Assembly (NCBI GenBank): GCA_034687125.1 | Contig: JAQGBZ010000582.1 | Location: forward strand, 1-29,557 | Source of the DNA: Neelides folsomi | Lineage: Eukaryota; Arthropoda; Collembola; Neelipleona; Neelidae | DNA: 29,557 nucleotides | Direction: 5' to 3' | Part shown: positions 1 to 10,176 of the stretch, in pieces | How the letters are laid out: every line of letters starts with the position of its first letter | Numbering within the stretch: the stretch's first letter is position 1 | Notes under the pieces: model-generated | Seen by the model: only the letters and a program-made list of their open reading frames with translations | Told to the model about the DNA's origin: nothing | Databases searched by the model: none | Position numbers and translations under genes: made by a program

Positions 1-290
1 ACACAAGCAGATACCACACATCAAGTACCTCACACATACAAGCTGCCACACAACCAGATACCACACATACAAGCTACCACACATCGAATACCACACACAT
101 ACAAGCTGCCACACAATCAGATACCACACATCAAGTACCTCACACATACAAGCTGCCACACAACCAGATACCACACATCAAGTACCTCACACATACAAGC
201 TGCCACACAACCAGATACCACACATACAAGCTACCACGCATTGAATACCACACACATACAAGCTGCCACACAACCAGATACATACAGGGC
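1..290. repeat. A/C-rich minisatellite with two unit lengths
   Basis: The motif acatacaagctgcc recurs at 34, 97, 144, 191 and 254, giving spacings of 63, 47, 47 and 63 bp. The 47-bp unit carries a segment ending in tcaagtacctcac; the 63-bp unit replaces it with a second acatacaagctaccac block. The + strand is nearly G-poor and dominated by CA steps. The array runs off the left edge, so its full length is unknown. An open frame on the minus strand runs across it but is a by-product of the periodic sequence. Confidence 0.9.
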
Positions 291-569
291 TTTGAATTAA
301 GCGTATAACTGATATACACAGTAATACAATTGTACATATTATTTACAAAAACGTTCATATTATAAAATCGTTTCACTAACGATCCAAATAATATTGAAAA
401 TCGACAATCCTTACATTTAACAATTCTGTACTCTTCACTTCTTAATTGCTTTCTCAACTAATACAATTATTTCAAGTTGATTGTGAAAAAATATTGTAAA
501 ATTTGATTATCATGGTTAACTCTGCCTAAAATTATAAGTAAATCTTAGTTCTTAGTTGATAATCTTTAA

Positions 570-2582
570 ATGGACGACGAAGGAGAAATTTCAATCAAAG
601 GGAAGGCAACTCAAGATATCACATTTTCTTCTCAAGAAAACTTTAGTGACTTCGAAGATGGAGGTGACAATTTTATTTTATTTAATATAGCTTTATTCAC
701 TCAATAACTTTAAAATTATTAATCAATTAACATTATACGTTAATAAAAATTAAGTAAAAAATTGAAATGTAACTTATTGTCTGAAATCGATACGTAGTTA
801 ATGTAATTGTTCTCAATTCAACTCAAATTCTAATTTTATAATTGAATTATGAAACTTGATTTTAAAACTATTTTTTAATTATCAAACACATTTGTAGATT
901 TCACACATAGCACACCCATCAAAAGAGAATCTTTTAAAAAGGCAAAAATTAAAGATCCGGACAAAAGTTACAACAATCTTTTAAGACAAATTAATGAACT
1001 ATCACAAGTCATTTTTAAATACCAAATTGCTCAAGGATTTAAACTTTAGAAAAATGATTGGAAAAACGAAAATTCGATTTGGGGGAATATTGAAAAAGAA
1101 CATCTTGGAACAAATGAACAACGACATCGATATTGGATATATAAAATATGGACTGAAAATCAGAGAGACATTCAAGTACCTATTTTTCTTAAATGAATTT
1201 AAAATTATATAATTGATATTAATAATTATAATATATGTAAAACTTAAATTATGCAAATTACAATATTAAACTAATATACATGTTTTATTTTTAGGGATTA
1301 ATTGCAAATTTGAAACGTAAACGGATATTAAGGACTAACCAGCAGAATTTAAAGAATGAATTTAAAGGTTGTTTTTGCTCATTGGAGTCAAAATTTGAAG
1401 AGGATCCAACAATGATTAGTTGTTTAAAGTGTCTTCAATGGTTCCATTTGATTTGTTTAAATATCAAAAAACCGTTGAATGAACAGCAATCCAATTTTAT
1501 ATGCCCATTTTGCTCTGATGATTTACCTACCAAAACATCTTTTAAATGCATTCAAACTTCATGTAAATAACAAAATAATCTATTTAAATGTTCTTAGAAA
1601 TATTGTATAAATATTCGCATAGTATGCCACAATTAATTAAATTTTATGTACAAATATTATTTTAGTAAATACTAATATGCAAATGGAAGAATCCTGCTTG
1701 AAAAATTCACTTATCTCTGTCAACGAAATTGAAATTAACACTGGGGACGAATTAAAAGAAAGTGATGAACTATCAATGGATATTTCAGTTTCTCAATTTA
1801 ATGATTCGATTCCAGTATCTCCTAAAATCAATAGTAAAATTTTTATTAGTTTCACAATTATAGTTTATTAAACACAATACCTAATTACCTAAGCTAATAA
1901 AAATATTGTATATTTAACAGTTTTTGCTGATGTGAGTAATTTGCCAAGAGAGTTTTCGTTTGTCATTGAAAAGGCCAAATTTGACAAGTTATTCATTCAA
2001 AAACAACGGCCAGATGGATCCGTGTATGAAAGTTTAAAGTCCAAATACACAGATATATTTTCTGACAAGTTCAATCTTTCAAATCGCCAATGTGTTTTAA
2101 CATTTACACATAAAAGACTCTGTCGGAGTGGAATGAATTTGCTTACTTGTTATGCTAATTGCAAAAGGAAATATTGTGATGCAAAAATTGTATTTACTGT
2201 TCCAAATTATCAAAAAGGAGAATCAATTGAAATTAATGTCAGGTATAATAAAAGAATACAATTGAATTATAACAATTTTCATAATGTTAATAATTTATTC
2301 ATAAATAATTTAGTTATAAATAATTTGCATTTGCAATAAGTATTGCTATAAAAACATTTAAATTGTTTAAGCACAAAAGGAAAGTTTTGCCATAAGAAAA
2401 AGGATAAAAGAGCAAGGTTTTTAAAAGGCAAACAAAGAAAGAAATTAAAAGAAGTTTTACAGTTTAAAAAGGCATCAGCAGTGCGAAGACTTAAATTTGA
2501 AAATGCAAACCTTGAAGAAATACAAAGTGGAAATTTTAATGCCGTGAAAACTTTAAAAGTTTTTCAAACGACAAGACATGAG
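570..2582 (+). CDS. PHD-finger protein with transposon-like C-terminal region, six exons, 3' end unresolved
   Basis: Exons 570-663, 898-1175 (with an internal problem), 1295-1562, 1666-1833, 1921-2242 and 2372-2582 join in consistent phase with GT-AG borders. The N-terminus is acidic and Lys-rich. Exon 3 encodes a C4HC3 PHD zinc finger (CFC, then SCLKC, FHLIC, CPFC), a fold that commonly reads histone H3 tails. Exons 5-6 encode a separate Cys/His region (CYANCKRKYCDA, then KGKFCHKK) followed by a very basic stretch (RARFLKGKQRKK). I associate that arrangement with the leader of proteins near DDE-type transposases in arthropod genomes, but cannot name the family. Within exon 2 an in-frame TAG lies at 1047-1049: either a 42-nt intron (1008-1049, GT...AG, phase 0) is removed or the gene is broken. 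The last donor, gtaagt at 2583, opens into the intron holding a Merlin element. No continuation exon is certain, so this may be a domesticated or decaying transposon gene. Confidence 0.7.
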
Positions 2583-2930
2583 GTAAGTTTATATCATGTA
2601 ATTAATTATTTAACTTAGGTAGTTTGTTTAAATCAATAGTCGGCTGAAGTAAAGCAGCGGGTGGGATTTTTCAGAACACAGGTCCCTACCTGTCTTCAAT
2701 ATTTTTAACACTAAATTTCCTATCCTCGGGTGGATCCCTGTGTTATTTCATAGGGAGATCAGAAATTAGTCTCTAATAGAAAATAAGTCTCAAGAATGGC
2801 TAAAACGATGAAGCTTGGCAATTTGAAGCTCGCGCCCCTCCCTCTCTCATTCTATCACATTTTCCTACCTCCTTCTTGCTCTCGCAGAAGTTTTACATTT
2901 CAGATTTTTTAAAATCTACCTTTCTTTTAT

Positions 2931-3098
2931 CCCGGTGCTCTTCGGTTTTCTCTTTTGTGCTTAACACACCCTGTGCTCACCTTGGTGCTTGACATTTCCC
3001 CGGTGCTTGACATTTTTCCCGGTGCTCACCTAGGTGCTTGACACTTTCCCTGTTCCCCGGTGCTCAATTAGGTGCTTGAAACTTTCCCGGTGCTTCCC
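2931..3098 (+). repeat. Subterminal GGTGCT repeats of the Merlin element
   Basis: About eight copies of GGTGCT occur between the left arm and the transposase start, mostly in the form ccggtgctcacctaggtgct or ggtgcttgacattt. The block is much more GC-rich than its surroundings. It may be a transposase-binding or promoter array; it is not repeated on the right side. Confidence 0.75.
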
Positions 3099-3136
3099 AT
3101 TTAAACCCCATTTGAAGTTAACTCCTTTAATCCAAA

Positions 3137-4145
3137 ATGCCAAATTTAACCCCATTTGAAGTTGAAGAATTCTTCAACAAGGATGGTTTTGGTCCAATGG
3201 ATTTTGGAAGACTCGTTTCGGATTTGACATCGGCGTTTGATTTCGCCTTACACACTGGAGTAATCAAATTCAACCCCAAACCTTTGTGTGATCAGTGTGG
3301 AAGGCGAAAAAAAATGATTCGGAGGGCTGACAGAATAAACAGTGAGAACCTAGGCTATCAATGGGTATGTAAAGAGATAGTTAACACACCAAAATGTTCC
3401 AAAATTTCAATTTTTGTAGGTACTTGGTTTCGTGGAACTATCAAAATTCGTATCCAACAAGCCTTGGAGCTCACTGTTTATTGGTTTTTTAATACCCATG
3501 TCACTGACTCTGCTGGTTATGTTGGAGTTGCGAAAGCAACTGCCATTGACTGGTACAATTACTGTCGGGAGGAATGTTTGACCATATTAAATAATGAAAA
3601 TATAGTCATTGGGGGAAATGGGCTTCATATTGAGATAGACGAATCTCACCTTTTCAGGCGCAAGTATATGAGAGGTCGAGTACTTGCAAATGAAGATGTG
3701 TGGGTTTTTGGGGGTTTCTGCAGAGAAACTAAAGAGTTTCATTAGGTTGGTTCCAGATAGAACTGCAGGTACCCTGTATCCTATAATCACCGAAAAGATT
3801 GCTCCCGGAACAATAATCATTTCGGATTCTGCTCGCGTTTATTTAGGTATTACGCGAGATTTAGGTTACCAAGCATTTATGGTCAATCATTCCCTCAATT
3901 TTGTTGACCCAAATAACCGTGACATTCACACCAACAACCAAGAAGGTCAATGGCGTTTGATGAAGAAGTTCATCAAGGGTTTTGGTGATGAAAACCACAT
4001 GTACGGTTATATAGGGGAATATTTATACCGACGGCAGTATTTGCAGGTCTTAACTGATGCCGAGCGAAGGAAGCTCGGTGTCAAGTTGAAGATTTTCCTT
4101 GGCCATATAGCCGAGGTTTACCCGGGACCTCAAAGAGGTCAATAA
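3137..4145 (+). pseudogene. Merlin transposase (ISXO2-like DDE), frameshifted
   Basis: The first frame starts at ATG 3137 and stops at 3743-3745; the second frame covers the rest to 4145. Homology continues across the join: VWVFGGFCRETKE in frame one, then FIRLVPDR in frame two, so a single-base indel lies near 3733-3740. In order: an N-terminal zinc-ribbon-like region (CDQC, then a later C pair, then SIFVGTWFRGT), the first catalytic Asp in IEIDESH, the second in IISDSARVY, and the terminal motif HTNNQEGQW, where the third acidic residue is E. Two Gly-rich strands (GGNG, FGG) are typical of the family. Apart from the shift the reading is intact, which points to recent inactivation. This copy cannot make a full transposase unless by frameshifting. 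Confidence 0.85.
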
Positions 4146-4445
4146 TCGCCTTTATAAAGGCGGGCACATCTTTTCGAAAACCATAGAAGATGTGTCGAGG
4201 GGTGAAGCTCCCTTCCTGATGAGGTTAAAGCACGCCGAAACACATCTTGAGACTTATTTTCTATTAGAGACTAATTTCTGATCTCCCTATGAAATAACAC
4301 AGGGATCCACCCGAGGATAGGAAATTTAGTGTTAAAAATATTGAAGACCTGTGTTCTGAAAAATCCCACCCGCTGCTTTACTTCAGCCCCTAATCGTTTA
4401 TAGTAATTATGATAAAAAAGCTTAGAGGATTTACACATTTAACAG

Positions 4446-4800
4446 CATCTGAAATATCTTTTATTTTTCTGATATTGAACCTTTAAAAAGGGATAGTTAT
4501 TTTTTTGATCCGCAAGATTTCCTCACTGAAACTGTTGAGGTTGAGACTCCAGTAAAAGCTTCCGTCACTGCAACTGTTGAGACCCCTAAAGTAAAAGCTT
4601 CCATCAACGGGTAACCTTTGGAGTCTCTGTTTTTCCATGGTATTTAATATTTGATACACATTGTAACAAAAATTTAATTAGATTGAGGTTATAGTTAAAT
4701 GAAAGTTTAAAGATCACCGAGCGAGAGATCAATTTATAATTTTGATCCCTGGTGGCCCTGAAATCCCCGATTCTACAAATGTGAGCATTGAAATCAATAC
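4446..4800 (+). other. Possible coding remnants downstream of the Merlin element
   Basis: An open stretch from about 4470 to the TAA at 4612 reads ...DIEPLKRDSYFFDPQDF and then two related copies of ETPVKAS/ETPKVKAS, a short internal duplication. A second open stretch at about 4710-4782 reads ...ILIPGGPEIPDSTN and ends at a GTGAGC donor-like site. An acceptor-like cag lies at 4443-4445 but its phase does not open the long frame. These may be 3' exons of the PHD-finger gene, exons of something else, or chance. Confidence 0.25.
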
Positions 4801-5282
4801 TCTACATTATGATTACTAAATGTAATGATGCTATGATGGTTATTTAATATAATTATATTTAGATTGTAAAATTAGATTGTATTAAGAATATTCCACACAA
4901 AAATGATAGGTTAAACTTTTAATAGCAAGGAAAGGACTAAGTTATGTACATATTTATAAGGTAATTTGTGTAAGTGTCATATAAATTATATAAAATGCAA
5001 TAGATAAATTATATATAAATAATATGTTCCGACTTTGTCGGTTAAATTCAATGTCAAGTTCAAGAAATTTAAACAAATCTTTATCGCTCAAATTAAAACA
5101 TAAAAATCTTTAGATAACAAATGATGATGACATAAATATATACGATTTAATTGCAAAATAAGTCCATGTAATTTATATATATATATACATAATCAAAATG
5201 AATGATTTGAATTATCTAACTACAAATAAAATTTAAATATTCATGTTTTATACATGTAGATTCCAAGTTGCGAAATAAGTTG
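4801..5282. other. AT-rich intergenic region
   Basis: I see no coding frame here. The stretch contains a short TA microsatellite near 5176-5188 and runs into the lipase promoter. Confidence 0.6.
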
Positions 5283-5292
5283 CATAAAAAGG
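5283..5292 (+). promoter_or_regulatory. TATA-like box of the lipase gene
   Basis: CATAAAAAGG lies 57-66 bp upstream of the lipase ATG, followed by a short GC-richer leader. Spacing suits a TATA promoter with a 5' UTR of about 25-35 nt. No other core element is certain. Confidence 0.45.
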
Positions 5293-5348
5293 CGCTTTCA
5301 TTCTAATCCCTACTTCTTTTGATCTAATCCGTACGGCGGAGCTTCAAA

Positions 5349-8300
5349 ATGAAGACTTTCATATTTTGCACATTATTAACATTTGGGTTTTTCATTTTGA
5401 AATGCGAATCCCAATTGTCAGGGATAAATTGCAATGGTACATTTCCTGCGGATTCATGTTGCAATTTCCTGAATGTTCCACTTAAGCAAATTGAAGAAAG
5501 TAAAAAGAATACTGCGGATTATACTCTAAACACTGTAAGTTGATTAAATACATTCAGGGCTCCCTTTTGGGTATGTCCTTTTTGAAATTCTCAGGGCATT
5601 ACACTTTTGATGCTCTTTTGCCTTATGCCCTTTTCCTAATACTGAAAATATGAGATTTTCAAAGTCAATATGCACACTAGATATTGAGATATTACTATAT
5701 TCATTCTTAATTTCAATTTTATAGTCTTCTAATCTGTGAAACTTTAATTAAATAGGAATTATGATTGTGAATTTTCTCAATTTGGTAAAAGCAACATTTG
5801 ACCAAATTCCCCCAATTCCCAAATGCCCTAAAGGGCACAAATGGGCCAAAGGGCAAGGGCAAAGAGCATGCCTTTTAGAGCCCTGAATACATTGCTTTAA
5901 AATATTGAATTTAATCGTCTCAAAAATCTTTTGCTCTGAATCTAAAAAGTATGATAATTAAAAACGAATGTTTTGCAATTTAACATATTCATTAATTAAT
6001 TACTTTTAATTAATCTTAATTTTCATAGCCCCAACTACTCACTAAATACGGCATTAGTTTCACAACATACAATTTCACTAGCCCAACCGGATACAAATTG
6101 ACCGTTTTCAGATGTTTAACTTTGCCAAATAAAGTTTCCAAAGGGCCAGTTGTTCTCATCATGGGTTTGTTCGCGGCTTCAGAAGATTGGTTCGTAAAAG
6201 ATTTGGCCACGGGAGACACACTTGGTAAAAAATCAGAATTTTTGAAAAATTACGAAATTCCCCCATGAAATGATGAAATTATTTTATTTAAAATTAGTGC
6301 AAAAACTCTTGGAGGATGGATGGGAGGTTTGGATTCCAAATCCGCGAGGAACCCAATTTTCCGACGGCCACGAAAATCCATCGAAAGATTCCTCAAATCC
6401 AACTAATCCTTATTGGACATTTGAGTAATGACTTTTTAACGTTTTAACTTTTAATATTTAAGTAACATTAATAAGCATGAAAAATATTTCTTTTATTATA
6501 CAATCATTTTTTTAAATCATAATCAATTATTTAAATCTTAAAATTATCCAATTGTTAAATCAAATTAATAATATTTATAATTTTAGTTGGAACGAAATGG
6601 CCACAGAAGATGTTACAACAATTGTCGAACGCATCTGTGAAATTTCGGGCTATGCTAACATTGCCTATATCGGGATTTCCATGGGAGGAACGCAATATTT
6701 TGTCGCGGCAAGTCAACCGGGGGTAAACGGCACGAACTTCAATAACAGAATCAGTTTTGCCGTTCTCTACGCTCCTGCCGTGTACATGAAAAACGTAAAA
6801 GGGCCAATTGGTCTCCTTGGGGAAACTGCTGGACCGATCGCAGCGGTAAGATATTTATTAAATATACTAGCAGCGGACTCCCGTAGGATTTCTACGGTGT
6901 GACGGTTGAAATTTGTAAAATAATGGATCTGTAACTTACCGCCATCCGATTTATATTTATAATTGAGCAAATTGGAAATTTTGAATTTTGATAAAATTCA
7001 TTGGCTACAAAATGAAACGAAATAAATAAGCTCGTTTATTTTCAAAAAATATTTCAACTTTTTCAAACTCAAATATATTTCAACGCATTTCATTGGCTAA
7101 TCAATGAAAAAGACCTCCCCCAAACCAAAGGATCTTCTCACCAAAAGACCCGATTTTGACTTTGTCGGTGAATAACTCGGAAACGGCTGGTCGTAGTGAG
7201 ATAAAGAAAGACGATAGGACACAAATATAGGCGATTTCCAATCGATTGGCTATTTATTCATAAAAATCGGGTGGTTAAGGGCACTTATGCTGACCACAAA
7301 AAGGTCACGTTCCCTATTTTATAAGTATAAGTATAAATTTTAAAATATTTAAGAATTTTCCAAGTTGATTTTTCTTTACCAACAATGGACAATTGACAAT
7401 GTTATAAATGAATTAAATGTTATAGCTTGCCCCCAATGGAGAACTCACCTTGAATTTGACTTCAGGTCTATTTGGCATTAACCCGCAAACGCAAATTTTG
7501 GGAGAACTTTGTAATCTTCCGCTTGGACAAGCTATTTGTGCAAATTTTGCGTTTACAATTATGGGATTTAATTTGAGAAATACGAATTGCGTAAGTTGTA
7601 TTCGACATTATATATATATATCTAATAGTATATATATGTATATATACTATTATTAGTATATACGTACATATATCTGTATATTATGTAATTTATATATCTA
7701 GTTAATGTACATAATAATATACTGATACATATGCAATTGTTTTTATACTGATAATATAGGCCAATAAACTTTTACATCCATGTTTTAACATGTGTTGAAG
7801 CATTTTGAATTAACTAGCACTTAATTAATCCAAAATAATGAAAGCAAAATGATGGATTTGTTTGTCTTTAAAGTCTCAAATTGGATTTGGCCTTGCACAT
7901 CTTCCAAACCCAACGTCGCTTCGAAGCCTCTACCATTACGGACAAGAAATTTCTAGCGGAAAATTTGCTCCATGGAACCCTATTTATCCCATACCTTCTG
8001 GTATTCCAGATTACAATCTCAATAATATCAAAGCAAAGACGTTCATTTTCTACGGTGGCGAAGATTATTTGGCCGATCAACTTGTAAGTCAATTTATTTC
8101 TACAGGGTAGTACTTAATTTGGTATTCCTATTCAGCCTTTTTTTCCTCACAATTCTCGTGTATTTTTAATTATCTCAATATATTATACAAAAGTTTTAAA
8201 AAATAAACATTTATTTTAAATAATTAAAGTATTAATCTTAATCTTAATAATTCATTAAGTAATTCCAAATTTGGTATATCAGTTTCATATATACCATTTT

Positions 8301-8549
8301 AATAAAATTCTATATAGATAAATTCAATTAAAATTAATTGATCTGAAAAATGTTATATTCTATTTAATATAGGACGTGGAAAATTTGCTTAAGTACTACG
8401 CTAAGCAACCCTCAAGTCCTATTGTGAATTCTACCTTATACCATGACTACATGCACGTTGATTATCTCACTGGAATAGATGCAGTTGAAAGAGTCTATAA
8501 ACCAACAATAACTTATCTGAATCAATATCCGCCAACAAAGTCAATCTAA
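5349..8549 (+). CDS. Acid-lipase-type secreted lipase (alpha/beta hydrolase), seven exons
   Basis: Exons 5349-5534, 6029-6224, 6298-6424, 6587-6845, 7426-7590, 7874-8083 and 8373-8549 join in phase to 439 aa, close to the usual length of the lysosomal acid/gastric lipase family. Residues 1-21 form a signal peptide. The family leader (LLTKYGISFTTYNFTSPTGY) is followed by an oxyanion-region segment (VVLIMGLFAASEDW), PNPRG, and WNEMA. The catalytic triad is complete: Ser201 in GISMGG, Asp375 in FYGGEDYLAD and His409 in YMHVDYL. It should hydrolyse ester bonds of acylglycerols or sterol esters outside the cell or in lysosomes. The normal family motif GLxAS is present as GLFAAS. Intron 1 carries a hAT MITE. 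Every splice site is GT-AG and there is no stop or shift, so I judge it functional. Confidence 0.93.
5547..5893. mobile_element. hAT-type MITE in lipase intron 1
   Basis: The element proper is 5555-5885 (331 bp). It starts CAGGGCTC and ends GAGCCCTG, with imperfect inverted homology for about 20 bp. The flanking 8-mers 5547-5554 and 5886-5893 are both AATACATT, a perfect 8-bp target duplication as hAT elements make. Inside, many GGGCA/TGCCC words occur near both ends, resembling hAT subterminal transposase sites. It has no coding capacity. Confidence 0.9.
6846..7425. other. Long lipase intron 4 with anomalous segment
   Basis: This intron is longer than its neighbours. The stretch 7105-7315 is noticeably less AT-rich and contains acccgatttt (7147) with its inverted copy aaaatcgggt (about 7262). 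It could be a fragment of a mobile element. I see no coding frame. Confidence 0.4.
7600..7680. repeat. TA microsatellite with palindrome in lipase intron 5
   Basis: A run of TA dinucleotides contains an almost perfect palindrome at 7623-7652 (taatagtatatata, tg centre, tatatatactatta). Likely simple-sequence slippage. Confidence 0.75.
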
Positions 8550-8672
8550 GCATTAAACCCATGTTGATATTTCAAATCAAAAGTCAATTAGGTATACGAC
8601 TTTATAATAACAATGTGTATAATATTAGTAGAAAATATAATATTTGTAAAACGATTCGATTCACCTGTAATT

Positions 8673-8678
8673 AATAAA
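8673..8678 (+). terminator. Poly(A) signal of the lipase gene
   Basis: AATAAA lies 124 bp after the lipase stop codon and is the first canonical signal downstream. Confidence 0.6.
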
Positions 8679-8699
8679 ATAGTGCATTTAAACAAATGT

Positions 8700-9150
8700 G
8701 CTTCAATTCCACTATTCGCTTGTACAATCTATGTAGGTATATGAAAAAAACTACAAGTTAAACATTCGTCCAAGTGTACCAGAAATATAAAAATAGATTT
8801 TTTCATTATTTGAATAAAAAAACATTTACTTCCTTTCTGCTTCTGTAAATCTGGTTGATTGGAATTGAGATGTTGGAGGTAATTTTAATTTATTAATTCC
8901 ATTTACACTCACTTAGAAAGGTTAGAAGGGAAATGGGCTAAGATTTAACTATCCTGTAAAATTGAGGCACCACGAAGAAAATTTTAGCTTCATGTAATTT
9001 TAAATGTAAATTTTCCTATCTTAAATAGTTTCGCTCCATGGAGCACCATGATGCTCCATGCAAACCAAACCTTCGCACAAACAAAGATGGCAGTTTTATC
9101 AAGACATTGACAAGAAACGTCGATTTGCATTTGAACCAAAGGGCACTTTG
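8700..9150. other. Intergenic, no gene seen
   Basis: No supported coding frame. A compact hairpin lies at 9033-9060, where CATGGAGC and GCTCCATG face each other around a short loop. Confidence 0.5.
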
Positions 9151-9420
9151 AGTGACGGAGAACTGTGAATATGATTACCATAAATCTCCTTACATGAATT
9201 TGGTTTGTATGAGAAAAAATGGTTTTGATACTTGCACTTAGGAACCCTTAAAGAATTACGATGAAGATCAAAGTCCTTTTGGAATTGTAACTAAAGATCA
9301 ACTTAAAAGAAGGTCAAGAAATTGTCTTACGGCTCCAATTCTCCAAAACGTCAAATTTGGGCACAATTTTTGATCCTACCAATTGTCGGGGTATTGGGAA
9401 CCATAATGTATTGATAATTA
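9151..9420 (+). pseudogene. Decayed copy A of a small cysteine-rich secreted protein
   Basis: From about 9151 the frame reads ..TENCEYDYHKSPYMNLVC, then ..DTC, an in-frame TAG at about 9239, and continues ..LKRRSRNCLTAP before a TGA. This lines up with copy B at 9920-10176: CEYDYHKSPY matches CEFKYDHSPT, LVCMRKNGFDTC matches SVCFRRRNDTC, and QLKRRSRNC matches SFRKIVHKLC. The trailing nucleotides accataatgtattgata are identical in both. The premature stop, a probable frameshift before the last shared segment and the lack of a signal-peptide exon upstream mark it as a relic. Function unknown. Confidence 0.6.
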
Positions 9421-9762
9421 CTGTATTTAATACAATTAATACGATTAAAAAACAATTGTAATTCAAATTAATTATTTATATCGAGGCCCATCATAATGAA
9501 AGAATAAAGGACCGAAGGATAATGAAATTAATTAAAATAATAATTTGAATAAAACTTATAATTCTCTTTAAGAAATTATTGATTGACTTGGCAATTGCTT
9601 GATTTATTTTTATATTTTAGCAGATTTTTACACTTATATTTTGGCACATTTTATATTTTAGCAGATTTTAGCATTTTTAGATTTATAGCCAATTTTTAAA
9701 TTTTATCAGATTTTAGAATTTGAAATAATTCCGGGTAATTTAAAGTTTGACATAAAGATGGA
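9421..9762. repeat. Degenerate ttttagcagatttt repeats in AT-rich spacer
   Basis: Between 9607 and 9720 variants of tatattttagcagatttta recur about five times with decay. The rest of the stretch is plain AT-rich spacer with no gene. Confidence 0.55.
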
Positions 9763-10176
9763 ATGAAGATTTTAATTGTGATTGGGATCTTGGCCGTTGT
9801 TTTGTTCTGTTCAGGGATGTTCTTCTAAAAAATATGCCCTAGTTAATTAACTCTGGATTCCCTATGGCATTTTTATGGACAAATTGAGAAGAAAAAATGT
9901 TTTAAATTTGAATCAATAGACACGTCGAGCAAGGATGACTGTGAATTTAAATATGATCATTCTCCTACCATCAAATCAGTTTGTTTCAGAAGAAGAAATG
10001 ATACTTGCAAGTGTGAATCCATAAGCTTTGTGAAGTGGCATGGACATCATGGACCATCTCAAATTGATAAAGAGAGCTTCAGAAAGATCGTCCACAAATT
10101 GTGCTATAATTCTGGAACTCAAACACTTCAACTTTTGGCACAAATTGTCAAGATATTTGTGACCATAATGTATTGA
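9763..10176 (+). pseudogene. Copy B of a small cysteine-rich secreted protein, splice donor apparently broken
   Basis: ATG 9763 starts a clear signal peptide (MKILIVIGILAVVLFCS). The second exon from 9920 continues in the right phase to a stop at 10174-10176, giving about 100 aa with Cys in CEFKYDH, SVC, TCKC and KLC. The required donor is at 9815, where the sequence is cag|ggatgt instead of cag|gtatgt: GG in place of GT. Without splicing the frame stops at TAA 9826. Near the C-terminus another frame reads FGTNCQDICDHN, which contains further Cys and resembles copy A, so a second shift is possible. I do not recognise the family; small size, signal peptide and paired Cys are compatible with a defence or venom-like secreted peptide, but that is not shown. 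Confidence 0.55.

Larger units (their letters stand above)
2642..4388 (+). mobile_element. Merlin-type DNA transposon
   Basis: Inverted terminal repeats of 154 bp (2642-2795) and 144 bp (4245-4388) are nearly identical; the left has a 10-bp insertion (gtccctacct, about 2684). Ends are GGCTGAAGTAAAGC and its complement. The internal gene matches the IS1016/ISXO2-like DDE family that defines Merlin. The 8-bp flanks (aatagtcg left, cctaatcg right) agree at only 5 of 8 positions, so the target duplication is decayed or my border is off by a base. The element lies in an intron of the PHD-finger gene, in the same orientation. Long, well-matched arms suggest a fairly recent insertion. Confidence 0.85.

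Noticed and set aside
1..290. CRISPR-like array
   Set aside because: Units are contiguous tandem copies of 47 and 63 bp without unique spacers, in an intron-rich eukaryotic sequence.
140..457. 105-aa minus-strand open frame
   Set aside because: About half of it is translated minisatellite, giving a periodic VCVWY-like peptide; no domain or splice context.
994..1212. 72-aa plus-strand open frame
   Set aside because: Out of frame with the phase-consistent exon 2 of the PHD-finger gene that covers the same bases.
3587..3820. Minus-strand open frame across the transposase
   Set aside because: Antisense shadow of the Merlin transposase.
7105..7315. Less AT-rich block as a nested gene in the lipase intron
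   Set aside because: No frame longer than a few dozen codons and no splice-consistent reading; kept only as a possible element fragment.
9033..9060. GC-richer hairpin as tRNA or other RNA gene
   Set aside because: Only one stem of eight pairs; no cloverleaf or promoter boxes.
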